Below, piece by piece: positions 42,867-52,013 of a stretch of 64,000 bases of DNA (positions are counted from its first letter, which is position 1; every line of letters starts with the position of its first letter). The notes under the pieces were generated by a model. That model was not told the DNA's origin. It did not search any database and saw only the letters and a list, made by a program, of their open reading frames with translations. A program made the translations under genes and the position numbers. The stretch covers positions 2,790,001 to 2,854,000 of the forward strand of contig NZ_CP012640.2 of NCBI RefSeq assembly GCF_001412595.2, given 5' to 3'. The stretch is from Massilia sp. WG5 (GTDB lineage: Bacteria > Pseudomonadota > Gammaproteobacteria > Burkholderiales > Burkholderiaceae_D).

Positions 42867-44087
42867 ATGAACGAACTCCTTCCAGACCCCGCTCCCGATT
42901 TCGACCAGCCGGTCGCCGTGCTCAAGCATTGCCACGGACGCATCCGCAAGCAGCTGGCCACCCTGGAAAAACTGCTGGCCCACCTGCCCCGGCACGGCGC
43001 CGACGAACAGGCGCGCCAGGCCGCCGGCGCGGTCCTGAAATATTTCGAGAAAGCCGCCCACCTTCACCACGAGGACGAAGAGCAGAACCTGATCCCGATG
43101 CTGCGCGCGGTGGCCCAGGGCGAGGATGCCGCCACCCTGCAGGCGCTGGCGCCGGTGATCCTGCAGGACCACAAGGACATGGATGCGATGTGGCAAGACC
43201 TGCATGAGCAGCTGAGCATGATCGCGGATGGCAGCGGTACGCAACTGTCGAGCGGCACGGTGCAGCGCTTTTCCCAGCGTTACCTGGGGCATATGGAGCG
43301 CGAAGAGAGCACGCTGGCGCCGATGGCCCTGCGCCTGTTCGGCCCGCAGCAGATGGCGCAGCTGGCCCAGGCCATGCAGCAGCGCCGCGGCATCGTTCCC
43401 GCTGCCGCGGCCGCTCCGGCCCCGGCCCCGGCGGCCGCGGTGGCGGTCGGCGAGCGCGTGGCCGACCTGCGCAAGGATTACGGCCAGGCCAGCCTGGACG
43501 AGCGCGATGTCGCCGACGATCCGATCCGGCAGTTCACCCGCTGGTTCGAAGAAGCCCTGAAGGCCGAAGTCAACGAACCGAACGCGATGGGGGTGTCCAC
43601 CGTGGACGAGCGCGGCCGGCCGAGCTCGCGGATCGTGCTGGTCAAGCAGTTCGACGACCGCGGCTTTACCTGGTACACGAACTACGACAGCCAGAAGGGA
43701 ACGCAATTGAACGCCAACCCTTTTGCAGCTCTGCTATTCTTTTGGAGCGAGCTTGAACGGCAGGTGCGGATCGAAGGAAGAGTCGAGCGCACCTCGGCCG
43801 AAGAAAGCGACAAATACTTCAACAGCCGACCCCTGAAGAGCCGGCTGTCGGCGATCGCCTCTCATCAGAGTGCGCCGATCGTCAGCCGCGCAGCCCTTGA
43901 ACACAATTACGAGGACGTGGCGCGACAGTTTGGCGAAACCCCGCAGCGGCCACCGAACTGGGGCGGTTTTCGTCTGGTGCCGGAACGCATCGAGTTCTGG
44001 CAGGGGCGGCGTTCACGCTTCCACGACCGTATCGTCTATACGCGGCAGGAAGATGGCAGCTGGACGCGGCAACGTTTGCAACCGTAA
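42867..44087 (+). CDS. pdxH: hemerythrin-like domain fused to pyridoxamine 5'-phosphate oxidase
   Basis: One continuous 406-codon frame. Residues 1-175 are a hemerythrin HHE four-helix domain with H21/H23, H67-x3-E71 (LHHEDEEQ), H102-x3-D106 and H142-x3-E146, ligands for a di-iron centre. An Ala/Pro linker (178-194) leads to a complete PdxH (195-406), including [27 protein letters not shown], the [18 protein letters not shown] substrate loop, [15 protein letters not shown] and the C-terminal [16 protein letters not shown]. PdxH makes PLP with FMN and oxygen, so an oxygen- or iron-binding partner domain is chemically suggestive. Internal GTG codons could start a separate PdxH, but no clear ribosome site is seen. 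Confidence 0.88.
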   Translation: MNELLPDPAPDFDQPVAVLKHCHGRIRKQLATLEKLLAHLPRHGADEQARQAAGAVLKYFEKAAHLHHEDEEQNLIPMLRAVAQGEDAATLQALAPVILQDHKDMDAMWQDLHEQLSMIADGSGTQLSSGTVQRFSQRYLGHMEREESTLAPMALRLFGPQQMAQLAQAMQQRRGIVPAAAAAPAPAPAAAVAVGERVADLRKDYGQASLDERDVADDPIRQFTRWFEEALKAEVNEPNAMGVSTVDERGRPSSRIVLVKQFDDRGFTWYTNYDSQKGTQLNANPFAALLFFWSELERQVRIEGRVERTSAEESDKYFNSRPLKSRLSAIASHQSAPIVSRAALEHNYEDVARQFGETPQRPPNWGGFRLVPERIEFWQGRRSRFHDRIVYTRQEDGSWTRQRLQP

Positions 44088-44142
44088 GGGGCATCGCCCC
44101 CTGTAGCCGGCTGCGAAGCCGGCCTATGTCGGAGGGTTTCGC

Positions 44143-45387
44143 GTGTTCGACCAGTTGAAGCTATCCGCCTGGACATCAGGCATCCGCAACAAGTACAACC
44201 TGCCGCTGCGCGTGGAATTATGGAACGGCGAGCAGGTCGACTTGTCCTCTGAACAGCCGCGCGTGAAAATCCGCGTGCCGAGCCCGGGAAGCCTGCGCTA
44301 CCTGCTGTCGCCCACTCTCGACAACCTGGGCGAAGCCTATGTCGAAGGTGCGCTCGAGATCGAGGGACGGGCGGCAGACATGATCCAGATCGGCAGCTCC
44401 CTGGCCGAGTCCACCGGCAAGCCGCCGCGCACCAGCCGGGTCGCCAACGCGCTGCGCCTGGTCTCGCCACACACACGCGAAAAGGACGCCGAGGCGATCC
44501 GCTACCACTACGACGTTTCGAACGAGTTCTACCAGGAATTCCTCGACCCGGCGATGGTGTATTCCTGCGCCTACTTCGAGAACGGCGACGAAGACCTCGC
44601 CACTGCGCAGACGAAAAAGATCGACCACATCCTGACCAAGATCGGCGTGCAGCCGGGCCATACCCTGCTCGACATCGGCTGCGGCTGGGGCGCGCTGGTG
44701 CTGCGTGCGGCGCAGAAGTTCGGTGCCCGTTGCGTCGGCGTGACGCTGTCGCAGAACCAGTTCGAACTGGCGCGCGAACGCGTGGCCCAGGCCGGCCTGC
44801 AGGACCGGATCGAAGTCCGCCTGCAGGACTACCGCGACGTCAGCGGCGAGTTCGACCGCATTACCAGCGTCGGCATGTTCGAGCACGTCGGCGTGCAGAA
44901 CCTGCCCGAGTACTTCGGCCGCATCAACGGGCTGCTGGCGCCGGGCGGCGTGGCCATGAACCACGGCATCACGACCACCGACGTCGAACAGCGCTCCAGC
45001 CCCTACGGCTGCGGCGAATTCATCGACCGCTATGTGTTCCCGCATGGCGAACTGGCCCACCTGTCGACCGTGATCCGCACCATGCAGGAAGGCGGGCTCG
45101 AAGTGCGCGACGTGGAAAACCTGCGCCGCCACTATGCGCGCACCTGCGCGCTCTGGGCCGAGAATTTCGAGGACAACGCCGGGCGCATCCGCCAGCTGGC
45201 CGATCCGAAAACCTTCCGCATCTGGCACGTCTACCTGGCCGGCTGCGCCTATGCCTTCGCGCACGACTGGATCAGCCTGTACCAGATCGTGTGCGGCAAG
45301 GCGGGCCAGGACCCGGCCCAGATGCCGTGGTCGCGGCACTATATGTACGAGCCGCATCCAGCTGGGGATGTACTGACCAGACATTAA
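44143..45387 (+). CDS. cyclopropane-fatty-acyl-phospholipid synthase family methyltransferase
   Basis: A 414-residue enzyme with a GTG start 6 bases after GGAGGG. The N-terminal lipid-binding portion (about 1-110) precedes a SAM domain: HYDVSNEFYQEFLDPAMVYSCAYFENGDEDLATAQTKKIDHI, LLDIGCGWGALVLRAA and MFEHVGVQNLPEYF. These are the hallmarks of Cfa and related mycolic-acid-type methyltransferases. It probably modifies unsaturated phospholipid chains at the membrane. It lies 55 bases after the PdxH fusion and is convergent with msrA through a hairpin. Confidence 0.9.
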   Translation: MFDQLKLSAWTSGIRNKYNLPLRVELWNGEQVDLSSEQPRVKIRVPSPGSLRYLLSPTLDNLGEAYVEGALEIEGRAADMIQIGSSLAESTGKPPRTSRVANALRLVSPHTREKDAEAIRYHYDVSNEFYQEFLDPAMVYSCAYFENGDEDLATAQTKKIDHILTKIGVQPGHTLLDIGCGWGALVLRAAQKFGARCVGVTLSQNQFELARERVAQAGLQDRIEVRLQDYRDVSGEFDRITSVGMFEHVGVQNLPEYFGRINGLLAPGGVAMNHGITTTDVEQRSSPYGCGEFIDRYVFPHGELAHLSTVIRTMQEGGLEVRDVENLRRHYARTCALWAENFEDNAGRIRQLADPKTFRIWHVYLAGCAYAFAHDWISLYQIVCGKAGQDPAQMPWSRHYMYEPHPAGDVLTRH

Positions 45388-45388
45388 C

Positions 45389-45417
45389 GTAGGGTGGGCA
45401 CCCCGTGCCCACCCTAC
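45389..45417. terminator. hairpin shared by convergent cfa-like and msrA genes
   Basis: GTAGGGTGGGCAC and GTGCCCACCCTAC form a 13-bp stem with a CCC loop. It starts 1 base past the upstream stop, and the msrA stop codon lies inside its right arm. Same sequence class as the hairpins at 18984-19006 and 27106-27130. Confidence 0.75.
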
Positions 45418-45953
45418 TTGACCCGTTCCGCGAAGGTCTTGCGGAACTTCGCCACCTTGGGCGCCACCACGAAGGCGCAGTAGCCCTGCAGCGGGTGCTG
45501 CGCGAAGTAGTTCTGGTGGTAGTCCTCGGCCTTGTGCCAGGTCTCGGCCGGCAGCACCTGGGTAACGATGGGCGCATCCCAGACGGCCGCCATTTCCGCC
45601 ATCACCTTGCGCGCCGTCGCTTCCTGCTCGGGCGAGGTAAAGAAGATGACCGAGCGGTATTGCGTGCCGACGTCGTTGCCCTGGCGGTTCGGGGTCGTCG
45701 GATCGTGGATGGTGAAGAAGATTTCAAGGATGTCGCGGTAGCTGATCACGCTCGGATCGAAGTCCAGGCGCACCACTTCCGCATGTCCGGTCGTACCGCC
45801 ACACACTTGCTCATAAGTGGGATTGGCAGCGGCGCCGCCCATGTATCCGGATTCGACGCGGGTCACGCCGCGCGCTTCGAGATACACGGCTTCCAGGCAC
45901 CAGAAACAGCCGCCGCCCAGGATCGCCATTTCGCTTGCTGCTTGCTGGCTCAT
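45414..45953 (-). CDS. msrA: peptide-methionine (S)-S-oxide reductase
   Basis: A 179-residue enzyme repairing oxidised methionine. ILGGGCFWCLEAVYLEARGVTRVESGYMGG holds the catalytic GCFW Cys (C16). HAEVVRLDFDPSVISYRDILEIFFTIHDPTTPNRQGNDVGTQYRS is the family's central signature, and HQNYFAQHPLQGYC ends the fold. Cytoplasmic; no signal peptide. Convergent with the methyltransferase gene. Confidence 0.96.
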   Translation of the reverse strand: MSQQAASEMAILGGGCFWCLEAVYLEARGVTRVESGYMGGAAANPTYEQVCGGTTGHAEVVRLDFDPSVISYRDILEIFFTIHDPTTPNRQGNDVGTQYRSVIFFTSPEQEATARKVMAEMAAVWDAPIVTQVLPAETWHKAEDYHQNYFAQHPLQGYCAFVVAPKVAKFRKTFAERVK

Positions 45954-46067
45954 ACACGTTCCTTGGCAAGGTAGTCATTTTTCATGGCTTTACTGTAACC
46001 CAAAGCGCAGGCCCGTGCATGCCGGCAGTGGGAGCGGTGCCGGGCCGCGCGGGCCATTGATGGCATA

Positions 46068-46577
46068 ATGGCGAAAATGAACACCAGCTCTCCCCGCGCC
46101 ACCGAGCGCGGTTTCGATTCCGCGCATTTCCGCCAGGCCCTGTCCCAGTTTGCGACCGGCGTCACCGTCATTACGACCCGCCTGGCCGACGGCACTTTCC
46201 GCGGACTGACCGCCAGTTCCTTCAACTCCGTCTCGCTGGAACCGCCGCTGGTACTGTGGAGCCTGTCCGGCAAGGCGAATAGCCTGCCCATCTTCAGCGG
46301 CAACTCGCACTACGTGATCAATGTGCTGTCCGCCGAGCAGGAAGACCTGGCGCGGCGCTTTTCGCGCCGCGGCGAAGACCCCTTCGCCAGCACCGACTAC
46401 GAACTTTCGCGCACCGGCCAACCGATCCTGAAGGGCGTCGCCGCCTGGTTCGAATGCCATAACCGCAGTCGCTACCCGGAAGGCGACCACGTGATCTTCG
46501 TCGGCGAAGTCGAGGAATGCGCGGTGCACGCACAGCCGGTGCTGATCTTCCACGGCGGGCAATTCGGCTCTACGTAG
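46068..46577 (+). CDS. flavin reductase family protein (short-chain flavin reductase-like)
   Basis: A 169-residue protein with the FMN-binding split barrel: FRQALSQFATGVTVITTRLADGTFRGLTASSFNSVSLEPPLVLWSLSGKANSLPIF, then YVINVLSAEQEDLARRFS and the GDHVIFVGEVEEC end. This family supplies reduced flavin to two-component monooxygenases or acts as an FMN reductase. ATG 46068 or ATG 46077 could be the start. The acyl-CoA dehydrogenase follows 120 bases later; a functional link is not shown. Confidence 0.88.
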   Translation: MAKMNTSSPRATERGFDSAHFRQALSQFATGVTVITTRLADGTFRGLTASSFNSVSLEPPLVLWSLSGKANSLPIFSGNSHYVINVLSAEQEDLARRFSRRGEDPFASTDYELSRTGQPILKGVAAWFECHNRSRYPEGDHVIFVGEVEECAVHAQPVLIFHGGQFGST

Positions 46578-46697
46578 AAAAATGAAAATGCCTGTCGCAG
46601 TTAGAAAAGCAGCGGCAGGACGGGATTTCTATAATGTCCGGGCACCGATGGCGCAGACCATCCCCACCCCACAAGATTCTTCTGAGACAGGAGTCCC

Positions 46698-47891
46698 ATG
46701 AGCCGTTCCGATTCGCCCCGCAAAGCCCAGTTCCACTGGGATGACCCGCTGCTGCTGAACGCGCAGCTGAACGACGAGGAGCGCATGGTGCGCGATGCCG
46801 CTAGCGCGTATTGCCAGGACAAGCTGAAACCGCGCATCCTTGAGGCCTTCCGCCACGAGACCATGGACACGTCCATTTTCCGCGAGATGGGCGAACTCGG
46901 CCTGCTGGGCCCGACCATTCCCGAACAGTACGGTGGCCCCGGCCTGAACTATGTGTCATACGGCCTGATCGCGCGCGAAGTCGAGCGCGTCGATTCCGGT
47001 TACCGCTCAATGATGAGCGTGCAGTCCTCGCTGGTGATGGTGCCGATCTACGAGTTCGGCAATGAGGAAACGAAACAGAAATACCTGCCCAAGCTGGCCA
47101 CCGGCGAATGGATCGGCTGCTTCGGCCTGACCGAGCCGAACCACGGCTCCGACCCCGGCTCGATGGTCACGCGCGCGCGCAAGGTCGCGGGCGGCTACTC
47201 GCTCAGCGGCTCGAAGATGTGGATCACCAACTCGCCGGTCGCCGACGTGTTCGTGGTCTGGGCCAAGGACGACGAAGGCGCGATCCGCGGTTTCGTGCTG
47301 GAAAAAGGCTGGAAAGGCCTGTCGGCCCCGGCGATCCACGGCAAGTTCGGCCTGCGCGCCTCGGTCACCGGCGAAATCGTCATGGACGAAGTGTTCTGCC
47401 CGGAAGAAAACGCCTTCCCGGAGGTACGCGGCCTGAAGGGCCCGTTCACCTGCCTGAACTCGGCCCGCTACGGCATCGCCTGGGGCGCGCTCGGCGCGGC
47501 GGAAGACTGCTGGCATACCGCGCGCCAGTACGTACTCGACCGCAAGCAGTTCGGCAAGCCGCTCGCGGCCAACCAGCTGGTGCAAAAGAAGCTGGCCGAC
47601 ATGCAGACCGAAATCACGCTGGGCCTGCAGGGCTGCCTGCGCCTGGGCCGCATGAAGGACGAGGGCACGGCGGCGGTCGAGATCACCTCGATCATGAAGC
47701 GCAATTCCTGCGGCAAGTCGCTGGACATCGCCCGCACCGCGCGTGACATGCTCGGCGGTAACGGCATCTCGGACGAGTTCGGCATCATCCGCCACATGGT
47801 CAACCTCGAGGTGGTCAACACCTACGAAGGCACGCACGACATCCACGCCCTGATCCTGGGCCGGGCGCAGACCGGCATCGCGGCGTTCTGA
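46698..47891 (+). CDS. gcdH: glutaryl-CoA dehydrogenase (acyl-CoA dehydrogenase family)
   Basis: A 397-residue flavoenzyme. [76 protein letters not shown] and [22 protein letters not shown] are strongly GcdH-like. It oxidatively decarboxylates glutaryl-CoA to crotonyl-CoA in lysine/tryptophan breakdown. The catalytic Glu lies in the last segment (NTYEGTHD). Length and ends match the family. A strong terminator follows. Confidence 0.92.
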   Translation: MSRSDSPRKAQFHWDDPLLLNAQLNDEERMVRDAASAYCQDKLKPRILEAFRHETMDTSIFREMGELGLLGPTIPEQYGGPGLNYVSYGLIAREVERVDSGYRSMMSVQSSLVMVPIYEFGNEETKQKYLPKLATGEWIGCFGLTEPNHGSDPGSMVTRARKVAGGYSLSGSKMWITNSPVADVFVVWAKDDEGAIRGFVLEKGWKGLSAPAIHGKFGLRASVTGEIVMDEVFCPEENAFPEVRGLKGPFTCLNSARYGIAWGALGAAEDCWHTARQYVLDRKQFGKPLAANQLVQKKLADMQTEITLGLQGCLRLGRMKDEGTAAVEITSIMKRNSCGKSLDIARTARDMLGGNGISDEFGIIRHMVNLEVVNTYEGTHDIHALILGRAQTGIAAF

Positions 47892-47907
47892 TCCGGACGA
47901 TGCGACG

Positions 47908-47937
47908 AAAAAAAACCCCGCCGCGGCGGGGTTTTTT
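47908..47937. terminator. bidirectional rho-independent terminator
   Basis: CCCCGCC-GC-GGCGGGG flanked by an A-run on the left and six T on the right. It separates convergent gcdH and ompW. Confidence 0.93.
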
Positions 47938-47953
47938 CATGCCTGGCAGCGGC

Positions 47954-48634
47954 TCAGAACTTGTAGCCGACCGACAGGATGAACGAGTCCGGGTCCAGCT
48001 TCATGTGCTGATGCTGGTTGGTCGAGAAGTGCACGTCGGTGCGCAGACGGGTCTTGATGTAGGACGCGTTGGCGAACCATTTCTCGTTGACGTTGTACTG
48101 CAGGCCGAGCTGGCCGGCATAGGTCCACTTGTTGTCGATGCTGAAGGTGGTCGCCGTGCCGCCGCCCGGATTGGTCAGCGCGGTCATCGCGAACGAGCCG
48201 GTTTCCTTCTGGAAGTAGGCATAGGCGAGGCCGATACCGACGTACGGACGGATGCGCGAGCTCGGGGACAGGAAGCGGTACTGCAGCAGGGCGATGGCCG
48301 GCATGGCCTCGACGGTGCCAAGCTGGCCGGTGCCGGCGATCGCGCCCGCGCCGTAGATCTTGTGCTTGTACGGAGTACCAACCGCGGACTCGACCGAGAT
48401 GTTGTCGGTCAGGCCGTAGGTAATGACCGCCACCGGCTGGGTGTCCTTGCCGACGTCGCCCAGCGAGTTCGGCAGCGCCGGCGCCGAGATCGGACCGCTT
48501 TCGACGTCCGGCTTCAGCTGGTTGACGCCAACCGACACGGTGAACTGGCCCTTCGACTGCGCCGCCGCGCCGGTCGCCACAGCCAGCGCGCCCGCAGCGA
48601 CCAGCAATTTCACGACATTCTTGCTTACTTTCAT
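47954..48634 (-). CDS. ompW: OmpW-family outer membrane protein
   Basis: A 226-residue protein with a cleavable signal (MKVSKNVVKLLVAAGALAVATGAAAQS) and an eight-strand barrel-like pattern of alternating residues. FTVSVGVNQLKP, NISVESAVGTPYKHKIYG, LQYRFLSPSSRIRPYVGIGLAY and the terminal Phe (ILSVGYKF) are OmpW signatures. It forms a small outer-membrane channel for hydrophobic compounds. It lies between gcdH (convergent) and an SGNH lipoprotein gene on the same strand. Confidence 0.93.
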   Translation of the reverse strand: MKVSKNVVKLLVAAGALAVATGAAAQSKGQFTVSVGVNQLKPDVESGPISAPALPNSLGDVGKDTQPVAVITYGLTDNISVESAVGTPYKHKIYGAGAIAGTGQLGTVEAMPAIALLQYRFLSPSSRIRPYVGIGLAYAYFQKETGSFAMTALTNPGGGTATTFSIDNKWTYAGQLGLQYNVNEKWFANASYIKTRLRTDVHFSTNQHQHMKLDPDSFILSVGYKF

Positions 48635-48692
48635 AAATTCTCCTGATTCTTTTAAGATCGCCCCGCCTCCTCGGGCGGGGTTCTGCCGTGAA

Positions 48693-50048
48693 TTACAGCC
48701 AGCCCTTGACGGTCATCTGCTCCAGCACGTAGCGCGCGATCAGCGCGTACTCGAACGGGGTCGGGTGCACGGAGTCGGCGAACATGTAGTGGCTGACGTC
48801 GCCAGCGATCAGGTTGTTCTTGTTGCAGACCAGCGAGGAACCGAGCGGGTTCTTGGCAGGGCTCAGGTCGCAAGCCGGGGTCGTGGTGTTGGTCAGGCCG
48901 TACGGCGCCGGATTGGTCGCCTGGTCGCGGCTGACGGCGGCCAGGTCGACGTACAGGACCTTCGGCTCGCCCGCGACGGCTGCTTTCAGCGTGTCGTTGA
49001 AGGCGGCAACCATGGCCTGGATCAGCTTCTGGGTGTCGGCCGACTGCGCCTTGGCCGACGGCGAGATCGACACGTCCGGCAGGTTGTTCACGACCACGTA
49101 GCCTGCGCCATTCGCCACGATCTGGGTCTTGACCAGGGCGCCCAGCTCGGCGCCGGCAGTGCCGAGGGCCTTGACCAGGTCCGCACCGTGGGCGGCCGAG
49201 TAGGCCAGGCCGGCCGCTTGCGCGTCGGCGCCTGCCTTGGCGCCGATGGCGGCGGCATTCGCGACGGCGGCGGTGTTGCCGTTCTGGGCGGCGGCGGTGA
49301 TGGCGGCCGTGATGATCGCCGGGGCAGCGCTGCCCTTGGCGGCTTCAGCCTGGATCGCTGCGCCGATCGCGGCGGCGCCGGTCTGCGGGTTGGTGGTGCC
49401 CGGGGCCAGCTGGGCCACCAGGCTCTGCGCCAGTGCCTGGCCGCCGGCAGTGGTGGCGCCGGCCGACAGTTCGCCGAGCTGTTCCAGCACGTCGTTGCCG
49501 CCCGCCATGACGATGACCAGTTCATCGCTCTTGAACTTGCCACCGGTTTTCTTCAGGTGGTTGGCGATCTGGGTGACGACCGGCACGGTCATCTGGCCCA
49601 GGGATACCGCCGCGCCCGGCTTGTCGAGGGCCTTGTTGCCCGGGCCGATCGGGTTGGTCACGCGGGCGCCGCCCTGGGCGTAGTTGAAGCATTCCGGATG
49701 GTCGGTCACCGGCACCGAGAAGCCGGCGGACGCGGTGCCCAGCAAGCCGGTCTGGGCCGCGCATGGCGCCGGCAGGCCGAGCTGGGCAGCGATCAGCGTG
49801 GTGTAGTTCTTGCCGGTCAGCTCAGGGCTGACCGACGTATTGTTGCCGTTGATGGTGTACTGGCCGCCACCCAGGGCTGCGACAGCGCCGACGGCATAGG
49901 TGCCGACGTCGGAGAGGCTGTCGCCGAAGGTGATCTGGTTGCTGAACTTGGTCTTGGGCGTCTGGTCGCCGCCGCTGGGGCCGTTGCCACCGCAGGCGGT
50001 CAGTACGGCTGCGGTCAGCAGCGCGAGCGCGAAAGAGGTCTTACGCAT
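48693..50048 (-). CDS. SGNH/GDSL-type secreted lipoprotein hydrolase with Ala-rich insert
   Basis: A 451-residue protein with lipobox Cys19 (LTAAVLTAC) and a Gly-rich tether. SGNH blocks: FGDSLSDVG (Ser44), VMAGGNDVLEQ (GxND, near 183-186) and FADSVHPTPFEYALIARY (Asp/His near the C-terminus). Between block III and the last block, residues about 196-300 are an unusual Ala/Gly-rich helical stretch (for example AAAIGAAIQAEAAKGSAAPA) not expected in the core fold. An envelope-anchored esterase/lipase-like role is likely; the substrate is unknown. It precedes ompW on the same strand, 58 bases apart. Confidence 0.88.
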   Translation of the reverse strand: MRKTSFALALLTAAVLTACGGNGPSGGDQTPKTKFSNQITFGDSLSDVGTYAVGAVAALGGGQYTINGNNTSVSPELTGKNYTTLIAAQLGLPAPCAAQTGLLGTASAGFSVPVTDHPECFNYAQGGARVTNPIGPGNKALDKPGAAVSLGQMTVPVVTQIANHLKKTGGKFKSDELVIVMAGGNDVLEQLGELSAGATTAGGQALAQSLVAQLAPGTTNPQTGAAAIGAAIQAEAAKGSAAPAIITAAITAAAQNGNTAAVANAAAIGAKAGADAQAAGLAYSAAHGADLVKALGTAGAELGALVKTQIVANGAGYVVVNNLPDVSISPSAKAQSADTQKLIQAMVAAFNDTLKAAVAGEPKVLYVDLAAVSRDQATNPAPYGLTNTTTPACDLSPAKNPLGSSLVCNKNNLIAGDVSHYMFADSVHPTPFEYALIARYVLEQMTVKGWL

Positions 50049-50271
50049 TGTGTCTCCTAGATGAGGTTTTTCTTTGCTTTGAAACGAACGCCCGTGCTAT
50101 TCGTATCACAACTAATATGCCAGTGTTCAGCTTGGTTGTATAGCGGAAAAGACTGTGTGTCGTACCTGGGCAATACTATTTGCAACACGGTATGGATGAA
50201 GCCGGCAGCGCTGGCGATTATAGCAACGCCGCCGAGCTTGTCATATGGAAAAACTGTATCCAGGCCGATCC

Positions 50272-51792
50272 TCAGCGCGCCAGCACGGACTGGAAGTAAT
50301 CGCGTGTCGCCGCCATGCAGAAAGGCGCCACCAGCCCCGCGTGATAGCTGGCCGCCACGGCGTCGCCGCCGTTCGCTGCGCGCAGGATCGTGCGGGCAGC
50401 GACAAAGCCGGCTTTCGCGCTGCGGAAGGGGTCGTTCAGGCTGGGCGTATCGTCGATGTCGAGCTCGGTGATCGCCGCGCCGCGCGCCCGGAAATAAGCG
50501 GATGCCGAAGTGGTATTGAAGTACGGCACCGTCGGGTCATCATGGCCGCCGCACAACAGGGTCGGTGCGGTCGGCAGGTAACTGCGCAAATCGTTGCGCA
50601 CCAGCCATCTACGCAGATTGTTCGCGGGGGCGCAGCTCAGCGGTGCGGTCGCGCTCTGGTCGCAGGGATGCAGCGCCATGTCCGCCAGGTAGGCGGCGCG
50701 GTAATCGCTGCGGATCAGGTTGTTGGCGCCGAAGTACTGGGTATAGCCCGGCGCCTGCGGCATCGAGCCGGCCGCGAACAGGGCGGTCGCCGGCAGCTTG
50801 CCCTGGCTGACCAGATCGCTGCCGCCCAGCGTGCCCGGCACCAGGTCGACGATGCTCGCGGCGTACTGCGCCTCGTAGACGTCGGCAGGCGTGCCGTAGA
50901 TCGCCGCGCTGGCGTGCTGGGCCGCGTTGATGATGGTCGGCACGATGACGGTTGCGCCATCGCGCGGCGCGCCGCCGAACAGGTCGTCGCCGAAGCGGGC
51001 GATCGCATACGGGCCGGACATGCCGGCCGCGGCGGTGAGCGTGAACTCGGCGTTGCCCAGTTCCTGCATCGCGCGCTGGGTCGCCAGCGCCACATAACCG
51101 CCCTGCGAATAGCCGGTGACCATCAGCTTGCCGGAATCGCGCACGCCGATCGCGCCGAAACTGCTGCGCGCTGCGCGCAGGCCGTCGATCATGTCGGCTG
51201 CTTCCTGCACCCGGTCGAGATAGGGGTGATAGCCCAGCGAGGAACCGCCATAGCCGGCATAGTTGGGCGCGACCACGATGAAGCCCTGGGCCGCGAACAC
51301 GGCGGCGGCCAGGCGCGCCTCGGTGTTGTTGGCGATGTCGGCCATGTCGTAGGACTTCTGCAGCGAGGTGCCGTGGGCGTACAACAGCACCGGCCGTGAA
51401 TTGCTGCACGAGTTGCCGCCGCCGGTGGGCACGAAGATGGCTGCGCTGGCATCGGTCGCCTCGCCGGCGCCGCCGATGGTGTTGTAGTGCACGCGGTAGA
51501 CCGAGACCGAGCACTGCGGCTGGCCGGCCACCGCCAGCGTGCCCTGCTGGGCCGACTCGAGGAAGCCGGCCAGCACGGTCGGCGACAGCGTCGTCAGGCT
51601 GGCGCCGCCGACGTTGACGGCGATCGAGGCGGCCTGGCCGAGCAGGCTGCCGCGGGACAGGCCGGGCAAGGGATCGGGGTTGGCGACGCCGACCGGCGTG
51701 CCGCCGGTCGTGGTGCCGCCGCTGCAGGCGGCGAGCAGGAGACCCAGGCCGAGGCTGAGGCCCAGGGTGTGAAGCGGACGGATGGATTTCAT
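50272..51792 (-). CDS. secreted alpha/beta-hydrolase lipoprotein (lipase/esterase-like)
   Basis: A 506-residue protein starting MKSIRPLHTLGLSLGLGLLLAAC (lipobox Cys), then a Gly/Thr-rich tether. The catalytic Ser lies in VTGYSQGGYVAL (GxSxG); preceding VLLYAHGTSLQKSYDMADI and VVAPNYAGYGGSS are typical of secreted triacylglycerol lipase/LIP-type hydrolases. LLCGGHDDPTVPYFNT supplies the likely Asp region. It should act at the envelope on esters. It lies just upstream, with the same orientation, of the SGNH lipoprotein gene, giving two adjacent secreted hydrolases. Confidence 0.88.
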   Translation of the reverse strand: MKSIRPLHTLGLSLGLGLLLAACSGGTTTGGTPVGVANPDPLPGLSRGSLLGQAASIAVNVGGASLTTLSPTVLAGFLESAQQGTLAVAGQPQCSVSVYRVHYNTIGGAGEATDASAAIFVPTGGGNSCSNSRPVLLYAHGTSLQKSYDMADIANNTEARLAAAVFAAQGFIVVAPNYAGYGGSSLGYHPYLDRVQEAADMIDGLRAARSSFGAIGVRDSGKLMVTGYSQGGYVALATQRAMQELGNAEFTLTAAAGMSGPYAIARFGDDLFGGAPRDGATVIVPTIINAAQHASAAIYGTPADVYEAQYAASIVDLVPGTLGGSDLVSQGKLPATALFAAGSMPQAPGYTQYFGANNLIRSDYRAAYLADMALHPCDQSATAPLSCAPANNLRRWLVRNDLRSYLPTAPTLLCGGHDDPTVPYFNTTSASAYFRARGAAITELDIDDTPSLNDPFRSAKAGFVAARTILRAANGGDAVAASYHAGLVAPFCMAATRDYFQSVLAR

Positions 51793-51822
51793 TCTGATTT
51801 GCTAACTTCGGGATCTCAAATG

Positions 51823-51909
51823 CGTCGTCCCCGCGCAGGCGGGGACCCAGGTTCTGTTTGCGTTTCGATAGCGCAAGCAGATTGGATCCCCGCCTGCGCG
51901 GGGACGACG
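51823..51909. repeat. dispersed palindromic repeat (REP-like), inverted pair
   Basis: CGTCGTCCCCGCGCAGGCGG at the left and its inverted counterpart (CCCCGCCTGCGCGGGGACGA) at the right flank about 40 bases of unrelated sequence. A further partial unit (GCGGGGACGACC) follows near 51919. Same family at 55795-55874 and 57019-57102. Confidence 0.85.
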
Positions 51910-52013
51910 TTGGGAAAACGCGGGGACGACCTTGGAAAGCGCACTTTACGCGCGCTGTTCGATTTCCCGAAAGCATGCCTTGCGCATGCGTTTTTGAGAA
52001 GCCCTGGTTTGTA

